Positions 1 through 9,700 of a stretch of 49,867 nucleotides of DNA are shown one piece after another. This DNA is from Polyangiaceae bacterium (lineage in GTDB: Bacteria; Myxococcota_A; Polyangia; Polyangiales; Polyangiaceae): contig JABFXY010000017.1 of the NCBI GenBank assembly GCA_013361525.1, forward strand, positions 1-49,867, given 5' to 3'. The notes under the pieces were generated by a model. The model saw only the letters and a list, made by a program, of their open reading frames with translations. It was not told the origin of the DNA and did not search any database. A program made the translations under genes and the position numbers. The first letter of the stretch is position 1. Each line of letters starts with the position of its first letter.

Positions 1-28
1 CGGCCCGCCGCCGCCCGCGCCGCCCGCC

Positions 29-781
29 TCAATACCCCATTGCGTAATTACGAACACACGAGCAGCGCATCGCCTCGGTCATCGACTTCGGCGCGAGCGC
101 AATGGTACGCACGCCGCGCGGGTCCGGCCGAGTCAGCTGGACGAGGTAGCTCGTGTCCCATAGCTCGCCGTCGCGATCGCGCGCGACGAGGAGGACGCCG
201 TCGCTGAAGTCGTCGCCGAGGAGCATGGGACGGGTCATCCCGCCGTGTTTGCTGACCAACGTCTCGAACGTTGCGCGCCCTGTGAGGACGAATTGCCCGC
301 CGCTCGGCTGGAAAGACAAGAGGGTCGGCGGCTCCTCTGCCCGGGCAAGGGGGTCTCGATAGAGGACTAGGAGGACGTGGCTGGTTCCGTCCCAACCGAG
401 GCGAACCGCCATTCCATAGGGGGGAATGCCACGGGTCGGCAGGGTGATGCTCTGGTCGTAATACCCGCCGCGAAAGACGTGGACGCGACTTTGGTAATCA
501 GCGGCGAGGACGGCGAGCGTGGGGCCGGTGCCGCCCGCGTATTCATGCTCCGCGACGCCGGTGAGCCCCTGCATCTGGAAGGCAGCGCGCGCCTGTTCGA
601 GGGTGGTGACACCGCGCTGGAAGCCGCCGGTTTCGGGCGAGAGGTCGGTGACGTTGCCGACGCGCAACGGCTCCGACACGGTCGGTGCGAGGCTGCACCC
701 TGCGAGCGCGAAGACGAACCCGAAAACACCCGCTTTGAGCACCGCGATGACGTTGATGCGGCCGCGGATGAATTCGTTCAC
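29..781 (-). CDS. Hypothetical lipoprotein
   Basis: The 250-residue product starts at GTG and has a lipoprotein-type signal: a basic start, a hydrophobic stretch (AGVFGFVFALAGC) and a lipobox ending in Cys about residue 29. It should therefore be lipid-anchored in the envelope. The rest looks like a compact beta-rich domain with no motif I recognise. An in-frame GTG at 742 would give a shorter and more typical signal peptide (MLKAGVFGFVFALAGC), so the true start may be there; that would also widen the 23-base gap to the divergent methyltransferase gene. The function is unknown, and only the lipoprotein nature is supported. Confidence 0.75.
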   Translation of the reverse strand: MNEFIRGRINVIAVLKAGVFGFVFALAGCSLAPTVSEPLRVGNVTDLSPETGGFQRGVTTLEQARAAFQMQGLTGVAEHEYAGGTGPTLAVLAADYQSRVHVFRGGYYDQSITLPTRGIPPYGMAVRLGWDGTSHVLLVLYRDPLARAEEPPTLLSFQPSGGQFVLTGRATFETLVSKHGGMTRPMLLGDDFSDGVLLVARDRDGELWDTSYLVQLTRPDPRGVRTIALAPKSMTEAMRCSCVRNYAMGY

Positions 782-804
782 GTGTTCGCGTAAGAAAGAT
801 CGCG

Positions 805-1419
805 ATGAAAGCGTCTGCGCCTGCCGCCGATCGCAACAAGGGTCCGATCGCGGACGTTCTTCGCCGGCTGTTGCCGGATCGGGGCGTGGTGCTGGAGATC
901 GCGTCCGGAACGGGACAACACGCGGCGCATTTCGCCGCGACGTTTCCCGACGTGGTGTTTCGCCCGAGCGACCCGTCCGCCGAGGCGCGCGCGAGCATCG
1001 ATGCCTATGTGCGAGAGGTCGGCCTGCCGAACCTGGAGCCGCCGGTGGCGCTCGATGTTCGGGTACCGGGGTGGGAGCAGCCGGTCGACGTGGTGCTCTG
1101 CATCAACATGATCCACATCGCACCGTGGACGGCGGCCGAGGCGCTTTTCGACGGTGCGAGCCGCTGCTTGACGCCGGGACGCGGGCGTTTGGTCCTTTAT
1201 GGGCCGTACCGATTCCACGGTGCGTTCACCGCGCCGAGCAATGAAGCCTTCGACGAGTCGCTGCGCTCACGCGATCCGTCTTGGGGCGTGCGCGACGTGG
1301 ACGACCTCGACGTTCTCGCGAAACGAACCGGCTTCGTGCGCACGGAGACCATTGCGATGCCCGCGAACAATCACGTGCTCGTCTTCGATCGCGTCGAAAT
1401 CACGGATCCGGCGCGATAG
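805..1419 (+). CDS. DUF938-family SAM-dependent methyltransferase
   Basis: The 204-residue product matches the DUF938 class of small class I methyltransferases. The N-terminus has the family-like opening AADRNKGPIADVL, then the SAM-binding motif I VLEIASGTGQHAAHFA (about residues 28-43), an acidic motif near FRPSDPS, and CINMIHIAPW at the usual motif IV position. The length is normal for the family. The substrate is unknown. It is divergent from the lipoprotein gene upstream, and its last 20 bases overlap the 3' end of the convergent FGE-like gene. Confidence 0.85.
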   Translation: MKASAPAADRNKGPIADVLRRLLPDRGVVLEIASGTGQHAAHFAATFPDVVFRPSDPSAEARASIDAYVREVGLPNLEPPVALDVRVPGWEQPVDVVLCINMIHIAPWTAAEALFDGASRCLTPGRGRLVLYGPYRFHGAFTAPSNEAFDESLRSRDPSWGVRDVDDLDVLAKRTGFVRTETIAMPANNHVLVFDRVEITDPAR

Positions 1420-2179
1420 GCACGAGCTCGGGCTCGGAGCAGCAGCGAAACCCGATTTCGTAAAATCGAAATGCCGGCGCGTGCGAGTCGTTCGTTCCCC
1501 GGCAACCGCTCCACGACTTGGACCAAAAGCCGCCTTTCAACGACGACGCGTGCGGCCACTCGTAGCGAGACGTCGATACCCACTCTTCGACGTTGCCGAC
1601 CAGATCGACTGCGCCGAAATGGCTCGTGCATCGCGGTCGCGAGCCCGACGGCTCCGCCTGGTAGAGGCGCGCGACCTCGTCGTCGACCACCGCCCGTCGC
1701 TTGCTGAGGAGCTTGGACTCGCTGTAGGGCCGATAGGGCTTTTCATTGACGCAAGCGCCCGGCTCCTGCGCGTACCCATAAGGGTAGGGAAGCGTCTTCG
1801 GTCCTTCACACGCGAGCTCCCATTCGAATTCGGTGCATAGTCGCTTGCCGATTCGCCTGCACGACGACTGCGCCTCTCGATAGGTCATCATCACTTCCGG
1901 AAGGACACCCTTCTTGTTCGGCCATTCGTAGACGTCGATGCATGTCGCAACGGGCGTCTCGATCCCTTCGAGCGACAAGAGCCCCGGATGGAAGGACCAG
2001 CAGGCTTCTTTTCGGTAATCGAGGCAATAGCGCTGCACGTATTCGTAATGGGTGCCGGTGACGAGGGCAGTCCCGGCGGGACAGCGGAGCTCCGCGGCCG
2101 GCACCGCGTCGACGTCGGCGACGATCGGGACGAGCAACGCCGCGCTGCTCGTCGGCTCGAACAGGGGAGGGAAGTCCAT
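1400..2179 (-). CDS. Formylglycine-generating-enzyme-like (SUMF1/FGE fold) protein
   Basis: The 259-residue product has the hallmarks of the FGE-sulfatase (SUMF1) fold: RRIGKRLCTEFEWELACEG, then LVGNVEEWVS and LKGGFWSK, ending with GFRCC. Paired Cys residues (RLC, ELAC, GC, RCC) suggest disulfides and an exported protein, but no clear signal peptide or lipobox is present; the N-terminus only has a moderately hydrophobic stretch near residues 12-20. I chose the ATG at 2179 because the reading frame upstream runs into the divergent radical SAM gene and loses coding character. In myxobacteria many such domains are structural or ligand-binding rather than true formylglycine-generating enzymes, so an enzymatic role is not claimed. 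Confidence 0.8.
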   Translation of the reverse strand: MDFPPLFEPTSSAALLVPIVADVDAVPAAELRCPAGTALVTGTHYEYVQRYCLDYRKEACWSFHPGLLSLEGIETPVATCIDVYEWPNKKGVLPEVMMTYREAQSSCRRIGKRLCTEFEWELACEGPKTLPYPYGYAQEPGACVNEKPYRPYSESKLLSKRRAVVDDEVARLYQAEPSGSRPRCTSHFGAVDLVGNVEEWVSTSRYEWPHASSLKGGFWSKSWSGCRGTNDSHAPAFRFYEIGFRCCSEPELVPIAPDP

Positions 2180-2269
2180 GATGCGCCCGACCGGTGCCCT
2201 TCGTTGTAGCCGGCTCTTTCGTCTCGCGCCGTTGACTGAACGGATGCTCCGTGTCACCTTCCAGCCGCC

Positions 2270-4366
2270 GTGGCGCTCCCCAAAGGTCTTCGCGTCGTCT
2301 CGAACCCGCCGAATCCCTGGTCGTCGACCGCCGTCGAGTACCTCGACGCCGAGCCCGGCTCGGACGAGGGCGCGCCCATCGCCCGCCTCGAGGTGATCGA
2401 GGACGCGACGCGCAACATCCTCGCGGAGAACGACAGCCCCGACCTCGGCTTTCGCTGGAGCCTCAATCCTTATCGAGGTTGTTTCCACGCGTGCGCCTAT
2501 TGCCTCAGCGGCGACACGCGCATCTTGATGGGCGACGGGACGCACAAGGCGTTGCGCGCGCTCACCGCCGGCGACGAAGTTTATGGCACGGAGCGGCGCG
2601 GTCGTTATCGTCATTACGTAAAGAGCCGCGTGCTCGACGTCTGGACGACGGTGAAGCCCGCGATGCGGGTCCAGCTCTCCGACGGGACGGTCCTCGTTGC
2701 GAGTCCGGATCATCGGTTCTTGACCCGCCGTGGTTGGAAGTACGTCACCGGCGCAATGAATGGCCCCGCTCGCCGGCCCTACCTGACGCTCGGCGATCGG
2801 CTGCTCGGAACGGGCATGTTCACACCGGCCCCGGTCGAGAGCGACGAATACAAGCGCGGCTACCTATGTGGAATGGTCCGCGGCGACGCGCATCTGGCGC
2901 GATATCAATACGAAGGTGCCGGGCGACGTCGCCCTGATCAGTTTCGTTTTCGGTTGGCGCTCGCGGATATCGAGCCGCTCCTGCGCGCCCGCGCCTACTT
3001 GTCGTCGGTGGGGGTCGACACGCGTGCGTTCGAGTTTGCCGCCGCGTCGGACAACCGTCGCGCGGTGCATGCGATTCGAACGCAGGCGCGCCTCGGCTTC
3101 GAGCGAATTCGCGCGGTCATCGATTGGCCCGTTGCGCCGCCCGCGGATTGGCACAAAGGGTTCGTCGCGGGCATTTTCGACGCGGAAGGGACCTATTCGC
3201 AGGGGGGGCTTCGTATCTCGAACACGGACCCCGAAATACTGCAGAGGACGCTCGTGGCGCTCTTGCGTTTCGGCTTCGACGCCGTTTTCGAGGACGGCCC
3301 GCCTCGGAGACAGGCCAGGTCCATCCGTGTGCACGGCGGCCTGTCAGAGCACCTTCGCTTCTTTCACCTGTTCGGGCCGGCGACGACGCGAAAACGAAGC
3401 ATCGTGGGCCGTGCATTCAAGAGCAGACACGAGCTCCGTGTCGAGGCGATCGAGTCGCTCGGCGTCGATCTCCTCATGTACGACATCACGACCGAGACCG
3501 GCGATTTCATTGCGGAGGGTGTCGTCAGCCACAACTGTTATGCCCGCCCCCGCCACGAATACCTGAGCCTCGGCGCCGGCACCGATTTCGAGCGCAAAAT
3601 CGTGGTGAAGCCCAATGCGCCGGAGCTCTTGCGTGAGGCCTTCGATCGCCCGAGCTGGACGGGGGAGCTCATCATGTTCAGCGGTGATACCGATTGTTAT
3701 CAACCGCTCGAGGCCTCCTACGAGCTCACGCGACGGTGTCTCGCGGTCTGTGCCGAATACAAGAATCCATGCGGCGTCATTACGAAGTCGCCGCTCATCG
3801 AGCGAGACGTCGACGTATTGGCCGAGCTGTCGAGGGTGACGGGCTTCCGTGTGACGATCAGCATTCCGCTTTGGGATCCCGAAAAGGCCCGCGCGATGGA
3901 GCCGTTTGTCGCGACGCCTCAGCGGCGTATTCGCACCATCGAACGCCTCGCGAAGGCCGGCGTGCGGGTGGGGGTGAACATCGCGCCGATGATTCCGGGG
4001 CTCGGCGACGAGGACATGCCGTTCACGCTGCAGGCGGCGCGCGACGCAGGTGCGGTTCATGCGGGCTTCGTGTTTTTGCGACTTCCCGGGCCGGTCGCCG
4101 GCATCTTCGAGGAGCGGATTCAGAAGGCGCTGCCGCTCCGCGCGCGCAAGGTCCTGGCGCGGGTTCGCGAGGCGCGCGGCGGCAACCTCTACGATTCGCG
4201 GTGGGTTGTTCGCCAGCGCGGCGAGGGGCCGTATGCCGCAGCGGCCCAAGCGCTCTTCGACGCGGAGACGCGGCGCCTCGGCTTGGACACTCCCGACTCG
4301 AAGTTCGAGAACGTCGACACGTTCGCGCGCCCCCCGAAGCGCGGCGATCAGCTGCGGCTCTTTTGA
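2270..4366 (+). CDS. Intein-containing radical SAM protein (PA0069/Rv2578c-like, SplB-related)
   Basis: This 698-residue precursor begins at GTG. Its N-extein (residues 1-77) ends in NPYRGCFHACAY and its C-extein begins CYARPRHEYLSLG. Joining them restores the radical SAM cluster motif CFHACAYC, a CxxxCxxC [4Fe-4S] site, in the context seen in the PA0069/Rv2578c/SplB-related proteins. The C-extein continues with GELIMFSGDTDCYQPLE, GVITKSPL and VNIAPMIPGL, typical of this family. Removing the 345-residue intein leaves about 353 residues, the normal family size. The third cluster Cys is also the +1 nucleophile for splicing, so the enzyme cannot bind its cluster until the intein leaves. The reaction of the family is not established to my knowledge. 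It is divergent from the FGE-like gene with about 90 bases between starts. Confidence 0.93.
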   Translation: MALPKGLRVVSNPPNPWSSTAVEYLDAEPGSDEGAPIARLEVIEDATRNILAENDSPDLGFRWSLNPYRGCFHACAYCLSGDTRILMGDGTHKALRALTAGDEVYGTERRGRYRHYVKSRVLDVWTTVKPAMRVQLSDGTVLVASPDHRFLTRRGWKYVTGAMNGPARRPYLTLGDRLLGTGMFTPAPVESDEYKRGYLCGMVRGDAHLARYQYEGAGRRRPDQFRFRLALADIEPLLRARAYLSSVGVDTRAFEFAAASDNRRAVHAIRTQARLGFERIRAVIDWPVAPPADWHKGFVAGIFDAEGTYSQGGLRISNTDPEILQRTLVALLRFGFDAVFEDGPPRRQARSIRVHGGLSEHLRFFHLFGPATTRKRSIVGRAFKSRHELRVEAIESLGVDLLMYDITTETGDFIAEGVVSHNCYARPRHEYLSLGAGTDFERKIVVKPNAPELLREAFDRPSWTGELIMFSGDTDCYQPLEASYELTRRCLAVCAEYKNPCGVITKSPLIERDVDVLAELSRVTGFRVTISIPLWDPEKARAMEPFVATPQRRIRTIERLAKAGVRVGVNIAPMIPGLGDEDMPFTLQAARDAGAVHAGFVFLRLPGPVAGIFEERIQKALPLRARKVLARVREARGGNLYDSRWVVRQRGEGPYAAAAQALFDAETRRLGLDTPDSKFENVDTFARPPKRGDQLRLF
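2501..3535 (+). mobile_element. Intein with LAGLIDADG-type homing endonuclease
   Basis: The 345-residue intein starts at Cys (CLSGDTRILMGDG, block A) and ends VVSHN before Cys +1 (block G, from YDITTETGDF). Block B is seen at VLVASPDHRFLTRRG. The central part carries two dodecapeptide-like motifs, YLCGMVRGDAH near intein residue 121 and FVAGIFDAEGTY near 221. Both keep an acidic residue in the expected place, so the endonuclease may be active. All splicing residues (Cys1, block B His, penultimate His, terminal Asn, Cys +1) are present. Inteins are mobile at the DNA level through homing, so this is likely a horizontally acquired insertion. Confidence 0.93.
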
Positions 4367-4437
4367 TCTTTCGCGAGTTTGGCCCTCCCCCCGCGTGGTG
4401 GGTCGAAGGTTCGGAGCAACACCGCTATCTTGCCGGG

Positions 4438-6570
4438 ATGAGCACCGAGCGGCGTCTTGCGACATGCCTGTTGTGCGAAGCGGGTTGTGGGATCGTCGTG
4501 GAGACGGATGCGGGCAAGGTACTCTCGGTGCGCGGCGACCCGGACGATCCGATGAGCAAAGGGTTCATCTGCCCCAAGGTCATCGGGATGAAAGAGCTGC
4601 ACGAAGACCCCGACCGGCTCCGTAAGCCGCTGATTCGCGAGGACGGGCGGCTCCGCGAAGCCGAATGGGAAGAGGCGCTCGACGCGGCGGCGACAGGCAT
4701 CCGACGCATTCGTGAGGCTTATGGCAACGACGCGCTCGCCGTTTATCAAGGCAACCCCGCCGCGCACAACCTCGGGCTCCTGACCATCGGCCAGGCCGTC
4801 CTTCGATCGTTCGCGACGAAGAACCTCTATTCGGCATCCAGCGCCGATCAGGTGCCGCAAATGCGCGCCGCGGAGGAGATGTTCGGCAATCCGGTGTTGA
4901 TGCCCGTGCCCGATTTGGATCGGACGCAACATCTGCTCATCGTCGGCGCCAACCCATTGGTGTCGAACGGGAGCATCATGACCGCGCCGAACATGAAGGC
5001 GCGTCTTGCCGCGATTCGCGCGCGCGGCGGGAAGGTCGTCGTGGTCGATCCGCGACGAACCGAGACGGCCGAGGTCGCGGACGAGCACGTGTCGATCCAG
5101 CCGGCATCGGATCCGTGGCTATTGCTTTCGATGTTGCACGTCGTGTTTTCCGAGGGGCTCGCGCGCCGCCCGAAAATGGGCGGAAAAGAGCAGGGGTGGG
5201 AGGCGCTGGAGAGGCTCGCGCTCGACGTGCCGCCGGAGCGCGCGGCGGAACGCACCGGTATCGATGCGGCGACGATCGCACGGCTCGCGCGCGCCTTCGC
5301 GGCGGCGCCGTCGGCCGCTGCTTATGGCCGAATCGGGATATGCCATCAGCCGCACGGCACCCTCGCGGTTTGGCTTCTCTATTCGTTGAATGCCGTAACG
5401 GGGAACCTCGACTCGCCGGGAGGCTCGATGTTCACGACGCCCGCCGTCGATGTGCGAAAGCTCGTCAAAGTGCTCGGCTACATCGGTCACGATCGCTGGC
5501 GGAGCCGTGTGCGCGATCTGCCCGAGGTGGCCGGCGAGGCGCCGATTGCGACGCTCGCCGACGAGATCGAGACGCCGGGTAAAGGGCAGGTCCGCGCGCT
5601 CCTGACCTGCGCCGGCAATCCCGTCCTATCGGCGCCGAACGGTCGCAGGCTCGACGCCGCGCTCGGCCGGCTGGCGTTCATGGTGAGCGTCGACGGGTAC
5701 CTCAACGAGACGACACGGCACGCGGACGTGATCTTGCCGCCGGTCTCGCCGCTCGAGCGCTCCCATTACGACATCGCGCTCAATGCCTATGCGGTGCGCA
5801 ATACCGCCAAGTTCGTCGATGCTCCTATCGCGCGGTCGGAGGGCACGCTCCACGATTGGGAGATTCTGCTCGAGCTCGGGCTGCGCATTCGGCTCGACGG
5901 CTCGGCAGCGGGGCGAATCGCGCGGCGAACCGCAGCCGCCGCGGGTCGCGCGGTCGGGCCGGAGGGCATGCTCGACGTATTGTTGCGAACCGGGCCCCAT
6001 CGGCTGTCGGTGCGTGCGCTGCGAAAGACGCCCAATGGATTGGATCTCGGCCCGCTCGAGCCCTCGTTGGATCGCATCCTCGAGACGCCGAACAAACGCG
6101 TACGCCTCGCCCCGGAACCCTTCGTCGCGGAGGCGCGGCAGATGTTGAGCGCCCGGCCGCCCACCCCGCGTGAGCATCATCGATTCACGCTCATCGGCCG
6201 CAGACATCTCCGCAGCAACAACTCCTGGATGCACAACTCCCGCGCGCTCGTGAAAGGTCCGGAGCGCTGCACGTTGCTGATGCATCCCGCGGATGCGAGC
6301 GCGCTTTCGCTGAAGAGCGGCGCTCGGATCGAGGTGAAATCGCGCGTCGGAAGCTTGGTCGCGCTCCTGGAGGTGACCGACGAGATGCGCTCGGGCGTCG
6401 TCAGCTTGCCCCACGGCTTCGGGCACGGTCGCCCCGACACGAAGCTCCGCGTCGCGAGCGAGCACGCCGGCGTGAGCGTCAACGACATCACCGACGACCA
6501 GCTCATCGACAACGCGAGCGGCAACGCGGCGTTCAGCAGCGTGAGCGTCGAGATCCGCGCAGTGGATTAG
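4438..6570 (+). CDS. Molybdopterin-dependent oxidoreductase (DMSO reductase/formate dehydrogenase superfamily)
   Basis: The 710-residue product has an N-terminal [4Fe-4S] motif C10-x2-C13-x3-C17-x27-C45, then the molybdopterin catalytic domain (RKPLIREDGRLREAEWEEALD, HLLIVGANPLVSNGSIM, VVVDPRRTETAEVAD, GNLDSPGGSM) and a C-terminal dinucleotide-binding domain (LRSNNSWMHNS, LPHGFGH). At the position where the protein supplies the molybdenum ligand the sequence reads LYSASSADQVPQ with no Cys or selenocysteine, so Ser132 or a nearby Ser is the likely ligand (inference). No Tat signal, electron-transfer subunit or maturation gene lies beside it, which suggests a cytoplasmic single-subunit enzyme. 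The substrate is unknown. I chose the ATG just before the cluster motif; the frame is open upstream but overlaps the radical SAM gene. Confidence 0.9.
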   Translation: MSTERRLATCLLCEAGCGIVVETDAGKVLSVRGDPDDPMSKGFICPKVIGMKELHEDPDRLRKPLIREDGRLREAEWEEALDAAATGIRRIREAYGNDALAVYQGNPAAHNLGLLTIGQAVLRSFATKNLYSASSADQVPQMRAAEEMFGNPVLMPVPDLDRTQHLLIVGANPLVSNGSIMTAPNMKARLAAIRARGGKVVVVDPRRTETAEVADEHVSIQPASDPWLLLSMLHVVFSEGLARRPKMGGKEQGWEALERLALDVPPERAAERTGIDAATIARLARAFAAAPSAAAYGRIGICHQPHGTLAVWLLYSLNAVTGNLDSPGGSMFTTPAVDVRKLVKVLGYIGHDRWRSRVRDLPEVAGEAPIATLADEIETPGKGQVRALLTCAGNPVLSAPNGRRLDAALGRLAFMVSVDGYLNETTRHADVILPPVSPLERSHYDIALNAYAVRNTAKFVDAPIARSEGTLHDWEILLELGLRIRLDGSAAGRIARRTAAAAGRAVGPEGMLDVLLRTGPHRLSVRALRKTPNGLDLGPLEPSLDRILETPNKRVRLAPEPFVAEARQMLSARPPTPREHHRFTLIGRRHLRSNNSWMHNSRALVKGPERCTLLMHPADASALSLKSGARIEVKSRVGSLVALLEVTDEMRSGVVSLPHGFGHGRPDTKLRVASEHAGVSVNDITDDQLIDNASGNAAFSSVSVEIRAVD

Positions 6571-6583
6571 GGCTGTCCCAAGT

Positions 6584-6653
6584 TTCGGCTCGTCCTTCGG
6601 CCCGGCCCGCGCTGACGCGCGCAGATGAAGGCCGGGGCGAAGGACGAGCCGAA
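6584..6653. terminator. Large near-perfect hairpin between convergent genes
   Basis: The left arm is 6584-6607 and the right arm 6630-6653. They pair over 24 bases with one mismatch, including a perfect 16-base stretch (ttcggctcgtccttcg and its complement); the loop is about 22 bases. It sits just after the oxidoreductase stop and before the convergent helicase stop. A bidirectional terminator is the simplest reading, although there is no T-tract. Confidence 0.6.
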
Positions 6654-6688
6654 CGCCGAAGTCTGGACGGCCCTTCATTGTTGCTGGG

Positions 6689-6703
6689 CCGCCCTTCGGG
6701 CGG
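6689..6703 (-). terminator. Short GC hairpin at the helicase 3' end
   Basis: The sequence ccgcccttcgggcgg forms a tight 5-bp stem with a cttcg loop immediately before the stop codon of the minus-strand helicase gene. It may help termination or be a chance GC palindrome. Confidence 0.3.
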
Positions 6704-6704
6704 A

Positions 6705-9700
6705 CTAGCCTTTGCGCTTTCGCTTTTTCCCCGGCGCGGGCTCGTCGGTTCGATGACACGCCGTCACGAATCCGCACCGCTCGCGCCGGCACGTCGGTAG
6801 CGCCTCGCCCGGCCAGGTGTCGCTCGCGCGGGCGGTCGCGAACGCACCGGCGAGCTTGCGCAGCTCGCCCTCGAAGGCTTCGTGATCGCGCGCGCCGAGC
6901 GTGCCGTCGCCGCCGGCGCCGGCGAGCCACACCGGCTCGCTGCCACCGCCCAAGAACACGATCCCCGCGCGAACCTTGGCGTCCGGAGCGACCCGCGAAA
7001 GCGCGAGCGCGTACGCGCGAAGCTGAAACGCATACGGATCCAGCGTGGGCGTGGGGCGTCCGAGCTTGTAGTCGATAACGTCGATGCGGTCGGGGTAGGT
7101 GGCGAACAGATCGACGGTGCCGCGCAGCGAGAGCGCGGGCTCCTCCTCGGTGCGCGCATCCAGGGTGAGGACGACCTCTGCCTCGCGGTCGAGTGACGTC
7201 GCGTTCGCGAGCTCGGTCGCGTAGCGGCTGCGCGCGAAGGACGCGATCTTGCGAGCGAGGTCCTCGGCGTGCGCGCCTTCGATGCCTTCGGCCTCGACCG
7301 CGCGCGTGAGCCGAGCTTCGTCGAGCGCAGCGTCCCCGAAATCGGATTGCTGCAGCCGTTCGAGCACGCGGTGCGCCGCTCGACCGGTGACGCGCGGATC
7401 GGCTTGGTCGTCCTCGCGGTCGAACGCGACGACCTTGCGCTCTTGTCCTTCGGGCGCGACCTCGAACAGATCGAGCTGTCCTGTGTCGACCGGCTCTTCG
7501 AGGCCGAGAAGAAACCGGAACCAGAAGCGGCGCGCGCAGCCTCGAAACACGCTGAGCGGCGTCGTCGCGATCGCAATCTCGCCGGCGATCGGCAAGTGCA
7601 CACGCTCGGCTGTTTCGTCATCGACGTGCGAGGCCGCGGGCTTCGGCGTCCCGACTTCGCTCTCGAGCGTGCGCGCGAGGAGCTCGGTGCCGCTCTCCAT
7701 TTCGACGAGACCGTCGAGCGCGGTTCCGAGGTGCGCGAGGAACGTCGACAACATCGCCTTGCTCGAAGGCGGCTTCGCGCCTCCGACCATGCACAGCGTG
7801 CGGCGCGCGCGCGTGAGCCCGACGTAGGTGATGCGCGCGCGCTCGGCGTTTGCGCGGAGGGTCGCCTGCCGGTTGGACAAGCGGCGCGCGGGGTTGTCGA
7901 GCCGCGCGCCGCGATCCCCGCGGTGGTCCATCACGAAGCGCGCGCCCGTCTCACCCGGCATGCGCACGAACCGCAGCGCGTCGAAGCCGGGCTGCTCGCG
8001 CGCACCGAGGTCGACGACGATCGTCGCGGTGAAATCGAGGCCTTTGCTGCCGTGGATCGTGAGGAGGCGAACCGCGTCGTCTTCCGGCGAAAACACCACC
8101 GCCTCGGCCTCGTCGGCTTCCTCGGCGATCTGGCGATCGAGCCAGCGCGAGAACGCGAACAGGCTTCCGCCGCGCTCGCGCGCGATGTGCACCAGCCGAT
8201 CGAGGTTGCCCAGTCGAGACGGCGCGCGCGGCAATGCGGCCGTCACGCGATCGAAATCGAAGCTCTCCATCGCTGTTCGAAGCGCGTCGGGGGCGGGGAG
8301 GCGGAGCAACGTCGGACGGAGCTCGATGAAGCGCGCGCGGAAGGCGTCGAGACGCGACGCTTCTTCGGCGAAATCCTCACCCTCGAGGAACGGTCGCGCG
8401 CTCGGATCGCGCCCGTCGGCGAGGACGTCGGTGGTGATACCGCGTCCCGTCGCGAGCGCGAGCAGCGCAGCATCGGAGAGGGCGACGAGCGGTCCGCGAA
8501 GCACGTGGGCAAGGGCGTGACGATCGCGAGGATCGAGGACGAGCCGCACCACGGATGCGAGGTCGCGCACCTCGAGCGTGTCGTAGAGCGCGCGCCCCGC
8601 GACGACGTAGGGCACACCGAACCGCGCGAGGCCGAGCTCCACGAGCGGAATGGTCGCGCGCCTTCGGGCGAGGACGGCCACGTCGCTCGGTCGAAGGCCG
8701 CCGCGGTCGATCAGGTCTTTGGCGATCGCGGCGGCGATGAACGCTTCGCGAAGCGACGGGCCCGCGCCCGCGAGGATCGGTTCGGCGATTGGCTCGCCTT
8801 CATCGCGCACGAAGACGACGCGTTCGCCCGCGGGATCGCGGACGGCGTTCAAGTGCTCCGCCGGGCCGTACGCGACGCCGACGTCGGAGGCGGGGTCGGA
8901 GACCGACGCGAAATCGACCGCAGAAAATGCGTTCACGAACCCGACGATGCCGGGCAAGCTCCGATAGCTGTCCTTGAGCGCGACGAGGTCGGCGAGCGCG
9001 ATTGGAGCACAAAGCGCTTCAGGCAGGTCGAGCTCGGTCTGCGCTGCCGGACCGCAGAGCTCACCGCAGACGCGGTTGAACACCGCGACATCGGCGCCGC
9101 GAAAGCTATAGATGGACTGTTTGCGGTCACCCACGATGAAGAGCCCGTGCCCTTCGATCTGGTCGGAGCCGATCGGCGCGCCGGCCGTTCGCACACCCGT
9201 GCGCGCCCGCAACAGATAGACGAGATCCCGCTGGACGAGGCTGGTGTCCTGGAACTCGTCGACCAGCAGGACGTCGATCTCGTCTCGTGCGAGCGCGGCG
9301 ACCTCCGGGTGGTCGCGCAGCCCGTTGCGCGCGAGGACGAGCAGATCGGCGAAACCAGCGACCCCGCGCTCGAGGCGCTCGGCGAGGAGGCGCGCACGGA
9401 TCGCCTTCAGCAGCTCCAAGATCGCGCGCTCGCGTCGCTCGAGCTTGCCGGCCTCGCGAAGCGTCGCCGCGAAGTTCTTGGCGCGCACGGGGTTGCTCGT
9501 GCCGTCGATCTCGTCGCGCAGCTCGAACAGGTCGCCCTCGGTGTCGGAGCTCTTGGCCGACTTTCGTTGAGCAAAGAGCTCTTGGAGGAACGGCTCCGCC
9601 GCCGGCGGTAGCGCCGCGTCGTCGTTCGCCGCAGCGTCGTGCTCCTCGAGGGAACGAAGGAGCGCGCGCGCCGGTCCGCTCACGTTCGCACGCGGCGAAC

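Noticed and set aside
1..28. GCC-rich stretch at the left edge
   Set aside because: It is too short and cut by the window edge to be called a repeat.
7269..9611. A 780-codon open frame opposite the AddA-like helicase gene
   Set aside because: It is antisense to clear helicase motifs and is Arg/Glu-rich as expected for a shadow frame.
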